Of a DNA stretch of 64,000 nucleotides, positions 1 to 8,949 are shown one piece after another. The stretch's first letter is position 1; every line of letters starts with the position of its first letter. Location: NCBI GenBank assembly GCA_965230015.1, contig CBDDKF010000018.1, positions 124,001 through 188,000 on the forward strand. The letters run 5' to 3'. The notes under the pieces are model-generated. The model saw only the letters and a list, made by a program, of their open reading frames with translations. It searched no databases and was not told where the DNA came from. The translations under genes were made by a program, and so were the position numbers. The stretch is from JABSQH01 sp965230015 (GTDB lineage Bacteria; Actinomycetota; Acidimicrobiia; Acidimicrobiales; Ilumatobacteraceae).

Positions 1-1341
1 TTCGGCACGCGCCAGGTCGAGCACGACGATCGGATCGGGCCCGACACGGTGTTTCAGGTTGCATCGTTGTCCAAGCCCATCGGCGCCACGGTCGTGGCCG
101 GCTTGGTCGGCGACGGCGCGGTGTCGTGGAGCGATCCGATCGTCGACCACCTCGATGGATTCGAGCTGTCCGATCCGATGGTCACCGAACGAGTCACGGT
201 GGCCGACATGTACGCCCATCGCAGCGGCCTCCCCGATCACGCCGGTGATCTGCTGGAGGACTTGGGCTACGACCGCGACACGATCATCGAGCGGTTGCAG
301 TACCTCGACCTCGGGCCGTTTCGCGACTCGTACGCCTACACCAACTTCGGGTTGACGACGGCGGCGGTTGCCGCGGCGAGTGCGTCTGGAATGTCGTGGG
401 ACGAGGCGATGAACGACGTGTTGTTCGGGCCCGCCGGTATGGATCACTCGTCGGCGCGGTTCGACGACTACATGGCGGCCGACGACCGTGCGGTGCCACA
501 TCAGCGCGACAGCGACGGCACGTGGGGTGCGTTCGCCCAACGCGATCCCGACCCGCAGTCGCCCGCGGGCGGGGTGTCCTCGACGGCTGCCGACATGGGT
601 ACGTGGATGCGCATCCAACTCAACGAAGGTCGTCTCGGCGACGAAGAGATCGTCGACGCCGATGCGCTCCTGGCGATGCACACGCCACAGATCACCTCCG
701 CCCCACCGCGCACGCCGAGCGCACACGCCAGCCAGTACGGATTGGGTTTGAACGTTGGCGTGCGCGACGACGGGTACACGCAGTGGTCGCACTCCGGCGC
801 GTTCCTGCTGGGCGCCGGGACCACGGTGGGCATGATTCCGGGTCAGCACCTCGGCGTTGCCGTGCTGACGAACGGTCAGCCGGTCGGGGCCTCGGAGGCG
901 ATGGTCGAGATCGTGTTGGACCTCATCATCGACGGCGACGTCAGTCGGGATTGGCTCGGCTTGTACGGACCGCTGTTCGACGGCTTCTACGTGCCGGCCA
1001 CCCCTACCGACTGGTCCGACCGGCCAGCCGACCCGTCGCCGCCAGCGTCGTCGTCGACCTACATCGGCACGTACGACAACACCTACTTCGGTCCGCTCGA
1101 GGTGAGCGAGCAGGATGGCGCATTGGTGATGACGCTCGGCCCCGCCGACTTGCAGTTTCCGCTGGAGCCATTCGATGGCGACACGTTCTTGTTCACGCCG
1201 CCCGGCGAGAACTCGCTCGGGCCAACGGGCATCGAGTTCGTGGTCGTCGACGGCCAGGCGACCGAGGTGACCGCCGAGTTCTACGACGAGTACGGACTCG
1301 GCACGTGGACTCGGGTAGGCGACCAACCCTCAGGGAGCTGA
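1..1341 (+). CDS. Serine hydrolase, beta-lactamase/penicillin-binding-protein-like (5' end outside window)
   Basis: The reading frame is open from base 1, so the N-terminus lies upstream; the GTG at 49 is internal. The visible part carries the three motifs of the class C beta-lactamase/DD-peptidase fold: SxxK as SLSK, with SLSKPIG near the start, YxN as YTN in YAYTNFG, and HxG as HSG in HSGAFLLG. A C-terminal beta-rich domain follows (TYIGTYDNTYFG), like the DUF3471-type tail of such esterases. Known members are esterases, D-aminopeptidases or PBP4-like enzymes, and the exact substrate cannot be read here. The gene runs convergently into the debranching enzyme gene, with a palindromic repeat between them. 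Confidence 0.85.
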   Translation, partial: FGTRQVEHDDRIGPDTVFQVASLSKPIGATVVAGLVGDGAVSWSDPIVDHLDGFELSDPMVTERVTVADMYAHRSGLPDHAGDLLEDLGYDRDTIIERLQYLDLGPFRDSYAYTNFGLTTAAVAAASASGMSWDEAMNDVLFGPAGMDHSSARFDDYMAADDRAVPHQRDSDGTWGAFAQRDPDPQSPAGGVSSTAADMGTWMRIQLNEGRLGDEEIVDADALLAMHTPQITSAPPRTPSAHASQYGLGLNVGVRDDGYTQWSHSGAFLLGAGTTVGMIPGQHLGVAVLTNGQPVGASEAMVEIVLDLIIDGDVSRDWLGLYGPLFDGFYVPATPTDWSDRPADPSPPASSSTYIGTYDNTYFGPLEVSEQDGALVMTLGPADLQFPLEPFDGDTFLFTPPGENSLGPTGIEFVVVDGQATEVTAEFYDEYGLGTWTRVGDQPSGS

Positions 1342-1373
1342 GACCTTCGTCGTCTGTCAGCCCCAGCCGCGCG

Positions 1374-1422
1374 ATTCTCGGAGTCGTCGGTTGCGAAGGC
1401 CGCAGCTGACGGCGCCGAGAAG
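1374..1422. repeat. Palindromic intergenic repeat, copy 1
   Basis: A 49-bp element with outer arms TTCTCGG (1375-1381) and CCGAGAA (1415-1421) and an inner imperfect stem TTGCG/CGCAG. It lies between two convergent genes. A second copy with the same plan is at 11532-11580, also between convergent genes. It may act as a bidirectional terminator or be a REP-like repeat. Confidence 0.6.
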
Positions 1423-1458
1423 CCGACTGAGCACGTCGCCCCTCGCTCCCGGATACGG

Positions 1459-3366
1459 CTACGCCAGATCGAGGGCGACTGCCGCGGCGGCGGCGGCCCA
1501 CGCTTGTGGTCTGCACGATGCCGGATACGGCACCGGGCGGTCGCCGATCGGTTCCCCGCCACACAGCTCGGGAAGACGGCCCCCGGTTGCGGCCCCGAGG
1601 CGCACCAGACGTTCGGCGACGATCGATGCTTCGTCGGCGAATCCGGCTCGCGCCATGCCGCGGGCGATGATCGCCGTGTCGTGGGCCCAGACGGAACCGG
1701 TGTGATAGCCGATCGGGTTGTACGCGGGATTGTCGGTCGACAGGGTTCCGATGCCGAACGGTCGCAGCATGTCCGGGCGCATCAAGCGGGCAACCACCTT
1801 CTCCGACTCCGCTTGGTCGAGGAGCCCGGTGGCCAGCGCGTGGCCCATGTTGCTGCCGACACCATCGACCGGTTCGCCGTTGCCGTCGATCGCCATCGCG
1901 AGGTACGGGTCGCCATCGGCGTCCATCCAATACATCGCCCGCACGCGCTCGGCGAGATCGGCGGCCCAGCGGCCCCAGCTGGCGGTGTCGCGCCCCAATG
2001 CCGTGCCGATGTCGACCGCGGCGAGTGCCGCGTGTACCGCATACGCCTGCGCTTCGAGGAGCGCAATCGGCGCGGGCGCGATCGATCCGTCGCGTCGGCG
2101 CATCGAATCCGCAGAGTCCTTCCAGCCTTGGTTGGCCAGGCCGTGCCCGCTCGCATCGCGGTATCGCAGGAGGCCGTCCGACGAACGTGCCGCAGCATCG
2201 CGCATCCATTCCAGCGCAGCGTCGAGTGCCGGCAGGAGTGGTGTGATGTCGTCGACGGGAAGACCAGCCGTCCAGGCCTCGTGGAGCAGGATGATCCACA
2301 ACGGCGTGGCGTCGACGGTGCCGTAATACAGCGGCGGGAGTGCGTCGCGTGTCGGGCCCGGCGCGCTGTGCCGGAGCTCGTGCAGCATCTTCCCGGGTTC
2401 GGCTGCAGTCTCCACATCGGTGGTCTGCGCCTGGCGATACGCAAGGCTGTGCAGCGTGCCAGCCGCGAGGGCCTGACTCTGGCCGACCATGAACCGCGCC
2501 GTCCAGAGCGCGTCGCGGCCGAACAGCGTGAGGAACCATGGTGTCCCCGCTGCCGCAACGATCCGATCGACGATCGGGTCACGCAACGTGAGGTGTTGCA
2601 GATCGGTGAGGCCGACGCGCACGAGCTGAGCGAGACGCGGGTCGGGCGCACTCGCAGCGAGCTCGTCGGCGTCCCAGTCGACGCAGCGCGACCCCGCGCC
2701 GAATCCGATGTCGTCGCGCCGGTGAATGGTCCAGGTCACGGTCACGTCGACCTGACTTGCAGGCTCGATCATGACCGGCCACTCCATCCGGAGACCGCCA
2801 GCGGGTTCGTGGGCGGCCACGGCGGGTTCGGGCGCACACTCGATCACCGTGCGGTGGTGGGTGTCGGCCCAGCCGAGCGGCGAGGTCGTTGCATCGAGCG
2901 CGGTCCCGGTGGCGCTCCCCGACTTGATGGCGCTGATGTGCGCCCCGTCGGTGGCCGCGAGCAACGTCAACACCGTCGACACCGCGGCGGCAGCTCGCGA
3001 ACGCACGGTGATGGTGTCGGTGATGGTCAGCTCCGAGATGGTCCGGCGACGGTGGACCTCGACCGTCGGGTCTGGCCCGACGTCGCCCAGATGACGCGCC
3101 GCACTCCAGTGCTCGGACCGGGCGCCCACCGCGCTGCTGGCCACGGGCACGCATGGGGCGCCACCCAACAGCAGTTGCAACGTCGCCACGACCCGACGAT
3201 CGTCGGCGATGACCCCCGTGCCGATGGCGCCGAGGTCGCCGCTGGGTTCGGCGAGCACGGTGACGGGACCGTCGACGGTGATGTCGAGGTCGTGCAGCCA
3301 GGGTTGTTCGGCGCGGACCATCAGTAGCCCCCGCCCCCAGGCCGAAATCGCGATCGGAGTTGACAA
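1459..3366 (-). CDS. Glycogen-debranching-enzyme-like glycoside hydrolase
   Basis: 635 codons from a TTG start at 3366; an ATG 15 codons in is an alternative start. The N-terminal third resembles the beta-sandwich 'glycogen debranching N-terminal domain'. The C-terminal two thirds form the (alpha/alpha)6 barrel of amylo-alpha-1,6-glucosidases, with WFLTLFGRDALWTARF near residue 282 and NQGWKDSADSM near residue 414, both family hallmarks. Known relatives hydrolyse alpha-1,6 or other alpha-glucosidic bonds, and no signal peptide is seen, so it is probably cytoplasmic. It is divergent from the LacI gene with only about 35 bp between starts, so both are probably controlled from the same short region. 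The substrate is inferred only as an oligosaccharide. Confidence 0.8.
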   Translation of the reverse strand: MSTPIAISAWGRGLLMVRAEQPWLHDLDITVDGPVTVLAEPSGDLGAIGTGVIADDRRVVATLQLLLGGAPCVPVASSAVGARSEHWSAARHLGDVGPDPTVEVHRRRTISELTITDTITVRSRAAAAVSTVLTLLAATDGAHISAIKSGSATGTALDATTSPLGWADTHHRTVIECAPEPAVAAHEPAGGLRMEWPVMIEPASQVDVTVTWTIHRRDDIGFGAGSRCVDWDADELAASAPDPRLAQLVRVGLTDLQHLTLRDPIVDRIVAAAGTPWFLTLFGRDALWTARFMVGQSQALAAGTLHSLAYRQAQTTDVETAAEPGKMLHELRHSAPGPTRDALPPLYYGTVDATPLWIILLHEAWTAGLPVDDITPLLPALDAALEWMRDAAARSSDGLLRYRDASGHGLANQGWKDSADSMRRRDGSIAPAPIALLEAQAYAVHAALAAVDIGTALGRDTASWGRWAADLAERVRAMYWMDADGDPYLAMAIDGNGEPVDGVGSNMGHALATGLLDQAESEKVVARLMRPDMLRPFGIGTLSTDNPAYNPIGYHTGSVWAHDTAIIARGMARAGFADEASIVAERLVRLGAATGGRLPELCGGEPIGDRPVPYPASCRPQAWAAAAAAVALDLA

Positions 3367-3401
3367 GCGACGTCGATGGGAGCAATCTACCGGAGGGGGA
3401 T

Positions 3402-4490
3402 ATGAACGTTCAAATTTCTGAGCGCAGCGACGAGATCACGTCGGAGAGCGAGCGCACGACCGCCGTGCGTGCCGCTCGAGTCACGATCAACGAGGTCGCC
3501 GCGCACGCCAAGGTGTCGCGCCAGACCGTGTCGAACACGCTCAACTTTCCCGAGCGCGTGAAGCCGTCGACCCTCGAGCGGGTGCGCGCGTCGATCGACC
3601 AACTCGGCTACCGACCCTCGGCGCCCTCGCAGCAACTGCGCCAACAGCGGGCGCGCGCCATCGGGTTCGAGCTCAATGCGATCGGGGCCACTCGCGGCGA
3701 CGTGACACATCCGTTCCTCGTTGCGCTGTCGATGGCCGCCCCGCGACGTGGCCTACATCTCGTGCCGTTCGCCTCGGACGACTCGCGACCGACCGTCGAC
3801 GGCTACGTCGACACCGTCTGCCGGCACCTCGTCGACGGCTTCGTCCTGGTCGACACCCACGAGGGCGACCCCCGGCCGTCGTGGCTCGACGAGCGGTCGA
3901 TTCCGTGGGTCGCCTTCGGCCGGATCTGGAACAACAGCGAAGCGACCACCTGGGTCGACGTCGATGGCCACGCCGGAACCGAGGCAGCCGTCGATCACCT
4001 CGTGACCCAGGGCTACGACCGCATCGGCTACCTCGGCTGGCCGGCAGGGTCGCCGGTCGGCGATGACCGTCGCAACGGCTGGTCCGATGCAACCGAACGA
4101 CACGGCATCACCACCACGCCCCAGGCGTCGTGTGAGCAGGGCATTGCCGAAGCAACCGCCGCGGCGATCCCGTTGCTCGATGAAGTCGGGCGAGGCGGCG
4201 CCGTCGTGTGCGCCTCCGACATGCTCGCCCTCGGTGTGCTCCACGCTGCGTTGCGCCGTGGCTGGGACCCCGGACGCGACCTCGGCATCGTCGGCTTCGA
4301 CGGATCGAACGCCGCGCGGATGTCGGGCATCACCACCGTGGTGCAACCCCTGCAGCAGATCGCCGACGCCTGTGTCGAGCTTCTTCACGGTCTCGTCGAC
4401 GGGGCGTCGCCGCCGCAGAGCGGACTCCTCGTGCGCCCGCAACTCGAAGCAAGTACTTCCACCGACCCGACCTCGAAAGGAATCTCATGA
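3402..4490 (+). CDS. LacI-family transcriptional regulator
   Basis: 362 residues. The ATG at 3402 is chosen because CGGAGGGGG lies just before it. The LacI-type helix-turn-helix is at residues about 24-45 (VTINEVAAHAKVSRQTVSNTL), with hinge RVRASIDQLGYRP. The periplasmic-binding-like sensor domain follows, including CASDMLALGVLHA and GIVGFDG typical of sugar-sensing members. The stop overlaps the ATG of the sugar-binding protein gene (ATGA at 4487-4490), so regulator and transporter are one transcription unit. It probably represses the operon until its sugar is bound. Confidence 0.92.
   Translation: MNVQISERSDEITSESERTTAVRAARVTINEVAAHAKVSRQTVSNTLNFPERVKPSTLERVRASIDQLGYRPSAPSQQLRQQRARAIGFELNAIGATRGDVTHPFLVALSMAAPRRGLHLVPFASDDSRPTVDGYVDTVCRHLVDGFVLVDTHEGDPRPSWLDERSIPWVAFGRIWNNSEATTWVDVDGHAGTEAAVDHLVTQGYDRIGYLGWPAGSPVGDDRRNGWSDATERHGITTTPQASCEQGIAEATAAAIPLLDEVGRGGAVVCASDMLALGVLHAALRRGWDPGRDLGIVGFDGSNAARMSGITTVVQPLQQIADACVELLHGLVDGASPPQSGLLVRPQLEASTSTDPTSKGIS
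3403..3412. promoter_or_regulatory. Candidate LacI operator over the regulator start codon
   Basis: TGAACGTTCA is a perfect 10-bp palindrome with a central CG, as LacI-family operators have. It overlaps the ATG at 3402, and a half-site TGGGAGC lies just upstream at 3377-3383. Autoregulation is inferred. Confidence 0.3.
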
Positions 4491-5752
4491 AGCACCAGAC
4501 CAAGACACTCGCCGCCGCCGGCGTTGCCGCGGCGATGCTCCTCGCGGCGTGTGGCGGAAGCGACGACAACGACGACGCTGCCGACGACTCGAACGAGGCG
4601 GAAAGCACCGACGGTGGATCCGGTTCGAGCGGCGGCGAGGAGTTGACCATGCTCATCGCGTCGTCGGGCGATGCCGAAACCGAGTCCGTCAACGCCGCAG
4701 TCGACGCATGGGCTGCCGAGTCGGGCAACAGCGTCGACGTGCTCGTCGCCACCGATATCAACCAAGAGCTCGCCCAGGGCTTCGCTTCGGGGAATCCGCC
4801 AGACATCTTCTACCTCGATGCGTCGCGGGTGGGCGACAACGCGGCCGCAGGCAACCTGTTCGCCTACACCGCCGACAACAACGACGACTTCTACGAGTCG
4901 TTGCGCGACGCCTTCACGATCGACGGCGTCCAGTACTGCGTGCCGAAGGACTTCTCCACGCTGGCGCTGCAGATCAACGACGAAGCCTGGGCTGCTGCCG
5001 GGCTCACCGACGACGACATCCCCACCACCTACGACGAGCTCGCCGACGTCGCGGCAACACTGACGACCGACGACCAGGTCGGGTTGGGGATCGGCACAGG
5101 CATCGACCGCGCCGGCGCCTTCGTGGTCGGCAACGGTGGGTGGTGGCTCAACGACGACGCCACCGCCCCCGCCGCCAACAGCCCCGAGGTGCTCGCCGGT
5201 CTGCAGTACGTGCAAGAGAACATCGAAGCCGGCAACTTCGCACTGGCCACCACGCTCGACGCCGGATGGGGTGGCGAAGCGTTCGGCACCGAACGAGCTG
5301 CGATGACGATCGAAGGCAACTGGATCCGCGGCGCGATGGAAAACGACTACCCCGACGTCGGCTACACCGTCGTCGAGCTACCCGCCGGCCCCGCGGGCCC
5401 GGCGACGTTGCAGTTCACCCAGTGCTGGGCAATCGCCGCAGACTCGGACAACCAAGACGCCGCAGTCGACCTGGTGAACTTCCTCACCACACCCGAACAG
5501 CAAATCGCCTTCGCCGAGGGGTTCGGCGTCATGCCCAGCCGTCAGGCCGCCGCAGCTGACTACGAGGCGGCGTTCCCCGAGAACGCAGCATTCATCGCCG
5601 GCGGCGAGTACGGCCAAGGTCCGATCAGCGCTCCGGGTCTCGACGCCGTGATCGCCGACCTCAACTCGCAACTCGAGGCGATCGGCAACGTCGACCTCCA
5701 GTCCGTGGTGGAGAGCTTCGAGACCAACGCCAACGCTGAGCTCGGGGGATGA
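4487..5752 (+). CDS. ABC sugar transporter, substrate-binding lipoprotein
   Basis: 421 residues with a lipoprotein signal (KTLAAAGVAAAMLLAAC, Cys22), then a Ser/Asp/Glu-rich linker and a family 1 extracellular solute-binding fold. It is tethered outside the membrane and hands sugar to the two permeases encoded next. GAAAGGA lies before the start. The ends overlap both neighbours by ATGA. Lengths and order match CUT1 carbohydrate importers. No ATPase gene is in this operon, so a shared MsiK-like ATPase elsewhere is likely, as is common in actinomycetes. Confidence 0.92.
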   Translation: MKHQTKTLAAAGVAAAMLLAACGGSDDNDDAADDSNEAESTDGGSGSSGGEELTMLIASSGDAETESVNAAVDAWAAESGNSVDVLVATDINQELAQGFASGNPPDIFYLDASRVGDNAAAGNLFAYTADNNDDFYESLRDAFTIDGVQYCVPKDFSTLALQINDEAWAAAGLTDDDIPTTYDELADVAATLTTDDQVGLGIGTGIDRAGAFVVGNGGWWLNDDATAPAANSPEVLAGLQYVQENIEAGNFALATTLDAGWGGEAFGTERAAMTIEGNWIRGAMENDYPDVGYTVVELPAGPAGPATLQFTQCWAIAADSDNQDAAVDLVNFLTTPEQQIAFAEGFGVMPSRQAAAADYEAAFPENAAFIAGGEYGQGPISAPGLDAVIADLNSQLEAIGNVDLQSVVESFETNANAELGG

Positions 5753-6867
5753 GCAAGAGCCGCCTGAACCGCCAAGCCCGAGCGGGCTGGCTGTTCACGG
5801 CACCGATGCTGATCATCCTCGGCCTGTTCCTGTTCCTGCCGATTCTGCTCGCACTGTGGGTCTCGGTAGCGGACTGGACGGGCCGGGGAAGCCCACTGAA
5901 CTCCGACGTCAACTTCGTCGGGCTCGACAACTACCGCAGCCTGCTCACCGAGCCCGGCCTCGCTCGGCAGGACTTCATGCTCTCGCTGCGCAACACCTTC
6001 TACTACGTGGTTGGCGTCGTGCCCCTGCAGACAATGCTGGCGTTGCTCCTCGCCGTCACCGTCAACCAGCGGTTCCTGAAGGGACGCACGTGGTTCCGGA
6101 CGTCGTTCTACTTCCCGTCGGTCGTCAGCTCGGTGGCGATCTCGCTGGTCTTTCTGTTCCTGTTCACCGGAACCGGTGCGGTCAACCAGTTCCTCGAAGT
6201 GTTCGGCATCAGCGGGCCGTCGTGGTTCACCGACCCACGCGGGCTGATCCATCTCACCGGTGACTCGCTCGGCATCTGGTCGACCGACAACCCCCCGGGA
6301 TTCCTCGTCGACAACGACGTGATGGGGCTGTCGCTGTGGGAGTGGCTCAGCGGTCCGTCGGTGGCACTGACGGCGATCATGCTGCAGGTCGTCTGGACCA
6401 CGGCAGGCACCTTCATGTTGATGTTCCTCGCCGCGCTGCAGGACGTGCCCACCGAGGTCGACGAAGCGGCGATGGTCGACGGCGCCACCCGATGGGAGCG
6501 ATTCCGGCACGTCACCTTGCCGCACCTGCGCCCGACGATGCTGCTGGTGATCACGCTCGGGATCATCGGCACCTGGCAGGTCTTCGACCAGATGTACATC
6601 ATGACCCAAGGCGGCCCGGCCAAGACCACACTCACGCCCGCGTACCTGTCGTACTCCACCGCATTCAACAGCAACAACTGGGGCCAGGGCGCAGCGATCG
6701 CCTTCTTGTTGTTCGTGCTCATCTTCGTACTGACGACCCTGCAGCGGATCATCTTGCGTGACCGAGATGTGCCCCGCACTGGCGGCCGATTCCGGCTCCC
6801 GCGTCGTGCGCCACGGCCCGAAGAGCCTGCGGCTGCCGAACGCTCACCGGTGGGAGCGCAACGATGA
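5749..6867 (+). CDS. ABC sugar transporter permease (MalF-type)
   Basis: 372 residues with about six membrane helices (first LFTAPMLIILGLFLFLPILL). The cytoplasmic EAA loop that docks the ATPase is EVDEAAMVDGATRWERFRH followed by LP. The N-terminal location and size match the MalF/UgpA half of CUT1 importers. It has a basic, proline-rich C-terminal tail of about 30 residues. It is coupled to the genes on both sides by 4-bp overlaps. Confidence 0.92.
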   Translation: MSKSRLNRQARAGWLFTAPMLIILGLFLFLPILLALWVSVADWTGRGSPLNSDVNFVGLDNYRSLLTEPGLARQDFMLSLRNTFYYVVGVVPLQTMLALLLAVTVNQRFLKGRTWFRTSFYFPSVVSSVAISLVFLFLFTGTGAVNQFLEVFGISGPSWFTDPRGLIHLTGDSLGIWSTDNPPGFLVDNDVMGLSLWEWLSGPSVALTAIMLQVVWTTAGTFMLMFLAALQDVPTEVDEAAMVDGATRWERFRHVTLPHLRPTMLLVITLGIIGTWQVFDQMYIMTQGGPAKTTLTPAYLSYSTAFNSNNWGQGAAIAFLLFVLIFVLTTLQRIILRDRDVPRTGGRFRLPRRAPRPEEPAAAERSPVGAQR

Positions 6868-7775
6868 CCATCGCTCCGGATCCGACGTCGGAAGTGCACG
6901 ACCGCTCCGACGAGCAACTGAGCGAACTCGACGGCGCCGTCGGCAAGCGGTCCACGTGGTGGCGCAAGGCGCTGGTGTACGGGCTGCTGTTCGTCTTCAG
7001 CGTCATCTACATCTACCCGTTCATCATCCAGCTGGTCACCTCGTTCAAAACGAACAGCGACGCGGTCAACAACCCACTCAGTCTGCTGCCCGACCCGTTC
7101 GTCACCGACGCGTGGTCACGGCTGCGCGACACCGACTTCCCGCGGTGGTTCACCAACAGCGTGATCATCACCCTCACGGTCACCACCTGCCGCGTGCTGT
7201 TTGCCTCGATGGCGGGCTACGCGCTCGCTCGGCTGAAGTTTCGAGGGCGCAACGCGATCTTCACTGGACTGCTGGCAGTGATGGCGGTGCCCGGCATCGT
7301 GCTGCTGATCCCGAAGTTCTTGGTGCTCAACGACCTGGGTATCTACAACACGTACGCCGCCTTGATCCTGCCGCTCGTGGTCGACGCCGCAGGCGTGTTC
7401 ATCATGCGGCAGTTCTTCTTGCAGATCCCGATCTCGGTCGAAGAAGCAGCACGTATCGATGGTGCCGGTCCGTTTCGAACGTTCTGGTACATCGTCTTGC
7501 CGATGGCCAAGCCGGCGCTGATCACGGTCACGATCTTGAGCTTCCAGGGGTCGTGGAACGAGCTCGGTCACTACGTGATCGCGGTCCAGGACCCCGATCT
7601 GTTCCCGCTGACCCGCGGTGTCGCTGGGCTGACATCTGGCCAGCTGGGCTCTGGATCGCAGTTCCCGATCACGATGGCGGCTGGTCTGCTCATGACCATC
7701 CCTACAGCGATCGTGTTCGTCGTCTTCCAGCGTTACTTCACCCAAGGCGCAAACGTCGGTGCCGAGAAGGGTTGA
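6864..7775 (+). CDS. ABC sugar transporter permease (MalG-type)
   Basis: 303 residues. A hydrophilic N-terminus of about 35 residues is followed by six predicted helices. The EAA loop is SVEEAARIDGAGPFRTFWY followed by VLP. It pairs with the MalF-type permease encoded just upstream to form the importer channel. The start overlaps the previous stop (ATGA at 6864-6867). Confidence 0.92.
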   Translation: MTIAPDPTSEVHDRSDEQLSELDGAVGKRSTWWRKALVYGLLFVFSVIYIYPFIIQLVTSFKTNSDAVNNPLSLLPDPFVTDAWSRLRDTDFPRWFTNSVIITLTVTTCRVLFASMAGYALARLKFRGRNAIFTGLLAVMAVPGIVLLIPKFLVLNDLGIYNTYAALILPLVVDAAGVFIMRQFFLQIPISVEEAARIDGAGPFRTFWYIVLPMAKPALITVTILSFQGSWNELGHYVIAVQDPDLFPLTRGVAGLTSGQLGSGSQFPITMAAGLLMTIPTAIVFVVFQRYFTQGANVGAEKG

Positions 7776-7790
7776 CGTCGCTGTGCCGGA

Positions 7791-7804
7791 AACCACCGGT
7801 GGTT
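7791..7804. promoter_or_regulatory. 14-bp palindrome downstream of the permease gene
   Basis: AACCACCGGTGGTT is a perfect palindrome in the 147-bp gap before the glycosidase gene. It could be a regulator site or the base of a hairpin attenuating transcription after the importer genes. Which one cannot be told from sequence. Confidence 0.35.
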
Positions 7805-7922
7805 GACCGCGGCTCGTGGTCGACGTGATCTCCCTCCCTCGATCGCGTCGGCCACGACCGTGTGCTGCGGGGCTGCTGTTGACGTTGTCCCGCCGCACTG
7901 AACGAACACCTCGCTGACGCGC

Positions 7923-8888
7923 ATGTACCGACCAGCTGGCTTGTGGGCCTGGGATTTCTGGCTGGCCCGAGACGATCGGCGCTGGCACCTCTTTCACCTC
8001 CAAGCGCCTCGGACGGTGCATCCCGACGACCGGCACTGGTGTGCATCGGTCGGTCACGCCGTCAGCGCCGACCTCCGTGAATGGACCACGCTGCCGACCG
8101 CGCTCGAGCCAGGACCGCCGGGGGAGTGGGACGACACTGCGATCTGGACCGGCTCGATCATTCTCCACAACTCCGGTCGCTGGATGATGGCCTATACGGG
8201 GATTTCTCGGCGGGACGGCATCGCCACCGAACGGATCGGGCTGGCCTGGTCGGACGACCTCGTCACCTGGGACAAGGACTCCGGCAATCCGGTCGTCGTC
8301 TCCGATCCGCACCGTTTCGAGCAGCCGGGCGAGACCGCGTGGCAGCACGGCTGGCGCGATCCGTTTCTGTGGCGCAACGGCGAGTCGTACCAGATGCTCA
8401 TCTGCGCGCGATCGAATGCGGCCGTACCGCTCGATCGCCGCGGTGTGGTGGCAACCGCGAACTCGGCCGACGGTGTCTCGTGGTCGCTCGGCGACACGCT
8501 GCCGGGAACCGACGGCTGGTTCGCGCAGCTCGAGGTCCCACATCTCGTCGCCCGTGATGGCCGCGTGCACCTCGTGTTCAGCACGCACACCGACGGACCG
8601 TGGCCGCGGACTGAGCCCGCGGCGTCGCAGCTCATCGGTACCGCGGCGCTAGTCGCTGACGATCCCTCCGGTCCGTTCGGCTCCCCGTACTTCATCGACG
8701 CCACCGAGGACGGCCGCCGATACGCCGGGCGCATCGTGGAGGATCCTGGCGACCGGTCGCTGTCGTTTCTGTCGTTTCACGACGGACCGGGCCACACGTT
8801 TCCCGGCGTCGTCAGCGACCCGCGCGCCGTCGAGTACGTCGATGGCACGCTTCGGCTGATGAGCGCCCTGCCGCGCGATCGCGGCTGA
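7923..8888 (+). CDS. Five-bladed beta-propeller glycosidase, GH32/GH43/GH68-like
   Basis: 321 residues with no signal peptide. Propeller-glycosidase features are an early WAWDFWLARDD, whose aspartate fits the nucleophile or first-blade position, then HAVSADLREWT, DDTAIWTGSI and the GWRDPFLW motif (RDP, the transition-state stabiliser in GH32/68). The family hydrolyses fructosides or arabinosides. The link to the importer upstream suggests intracellular cleavage of the imported sugar. The start ATG lacks a strong ribosome-binding site. Sub-family is uncertain. Confidence 0.75.
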   Translation: MYRPAGLWAWDFWLARDDRRWHLFHLQAPRTVHPDDRHWCASVGHAVSADLREWTTLPTALEPGPPGEWDDTAIWTGSIILHNSGRWMMAYTGISRRDGIATERIGLAWSDDLVTWDKDSGNPVVVSDPHRFEQPGETAWQHGWRDPFLWRNGESYQMLICARSNAAVPLDRRGVVATANSADGVSWSLGDTLPGTDGWFAQLEVPHLVARDGRVHLVFSTHTDGPWPRTEPAASQLIGTAALVADDPSGPFGSPYFIDATEDGRRYAGRIVEDPGDRSLSFLSFHDGPGHTFPGVVSDPRAVEYVDGTLRLMSALPRDRG

Positions 8889-8949
8889 CCGACTGCGTCG
8901 TCAGTTCGTGGCAGCGAACCGGTGCGACGTGGCCGTGCGAGAGTGGGGT

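Noticed and set aside
1504..3327. 607-codon plus-strand open frame
   Set aside because: It is antisense to the debranching enzyme gene, with no motif and arginine-rich composition typical of shadow frames in GC-rich DNA.
7116..8588. 490-codon minus-strand open frame
   Set aside because: It spans the permease/glycosidase junction on the wrong strand and has no family features.
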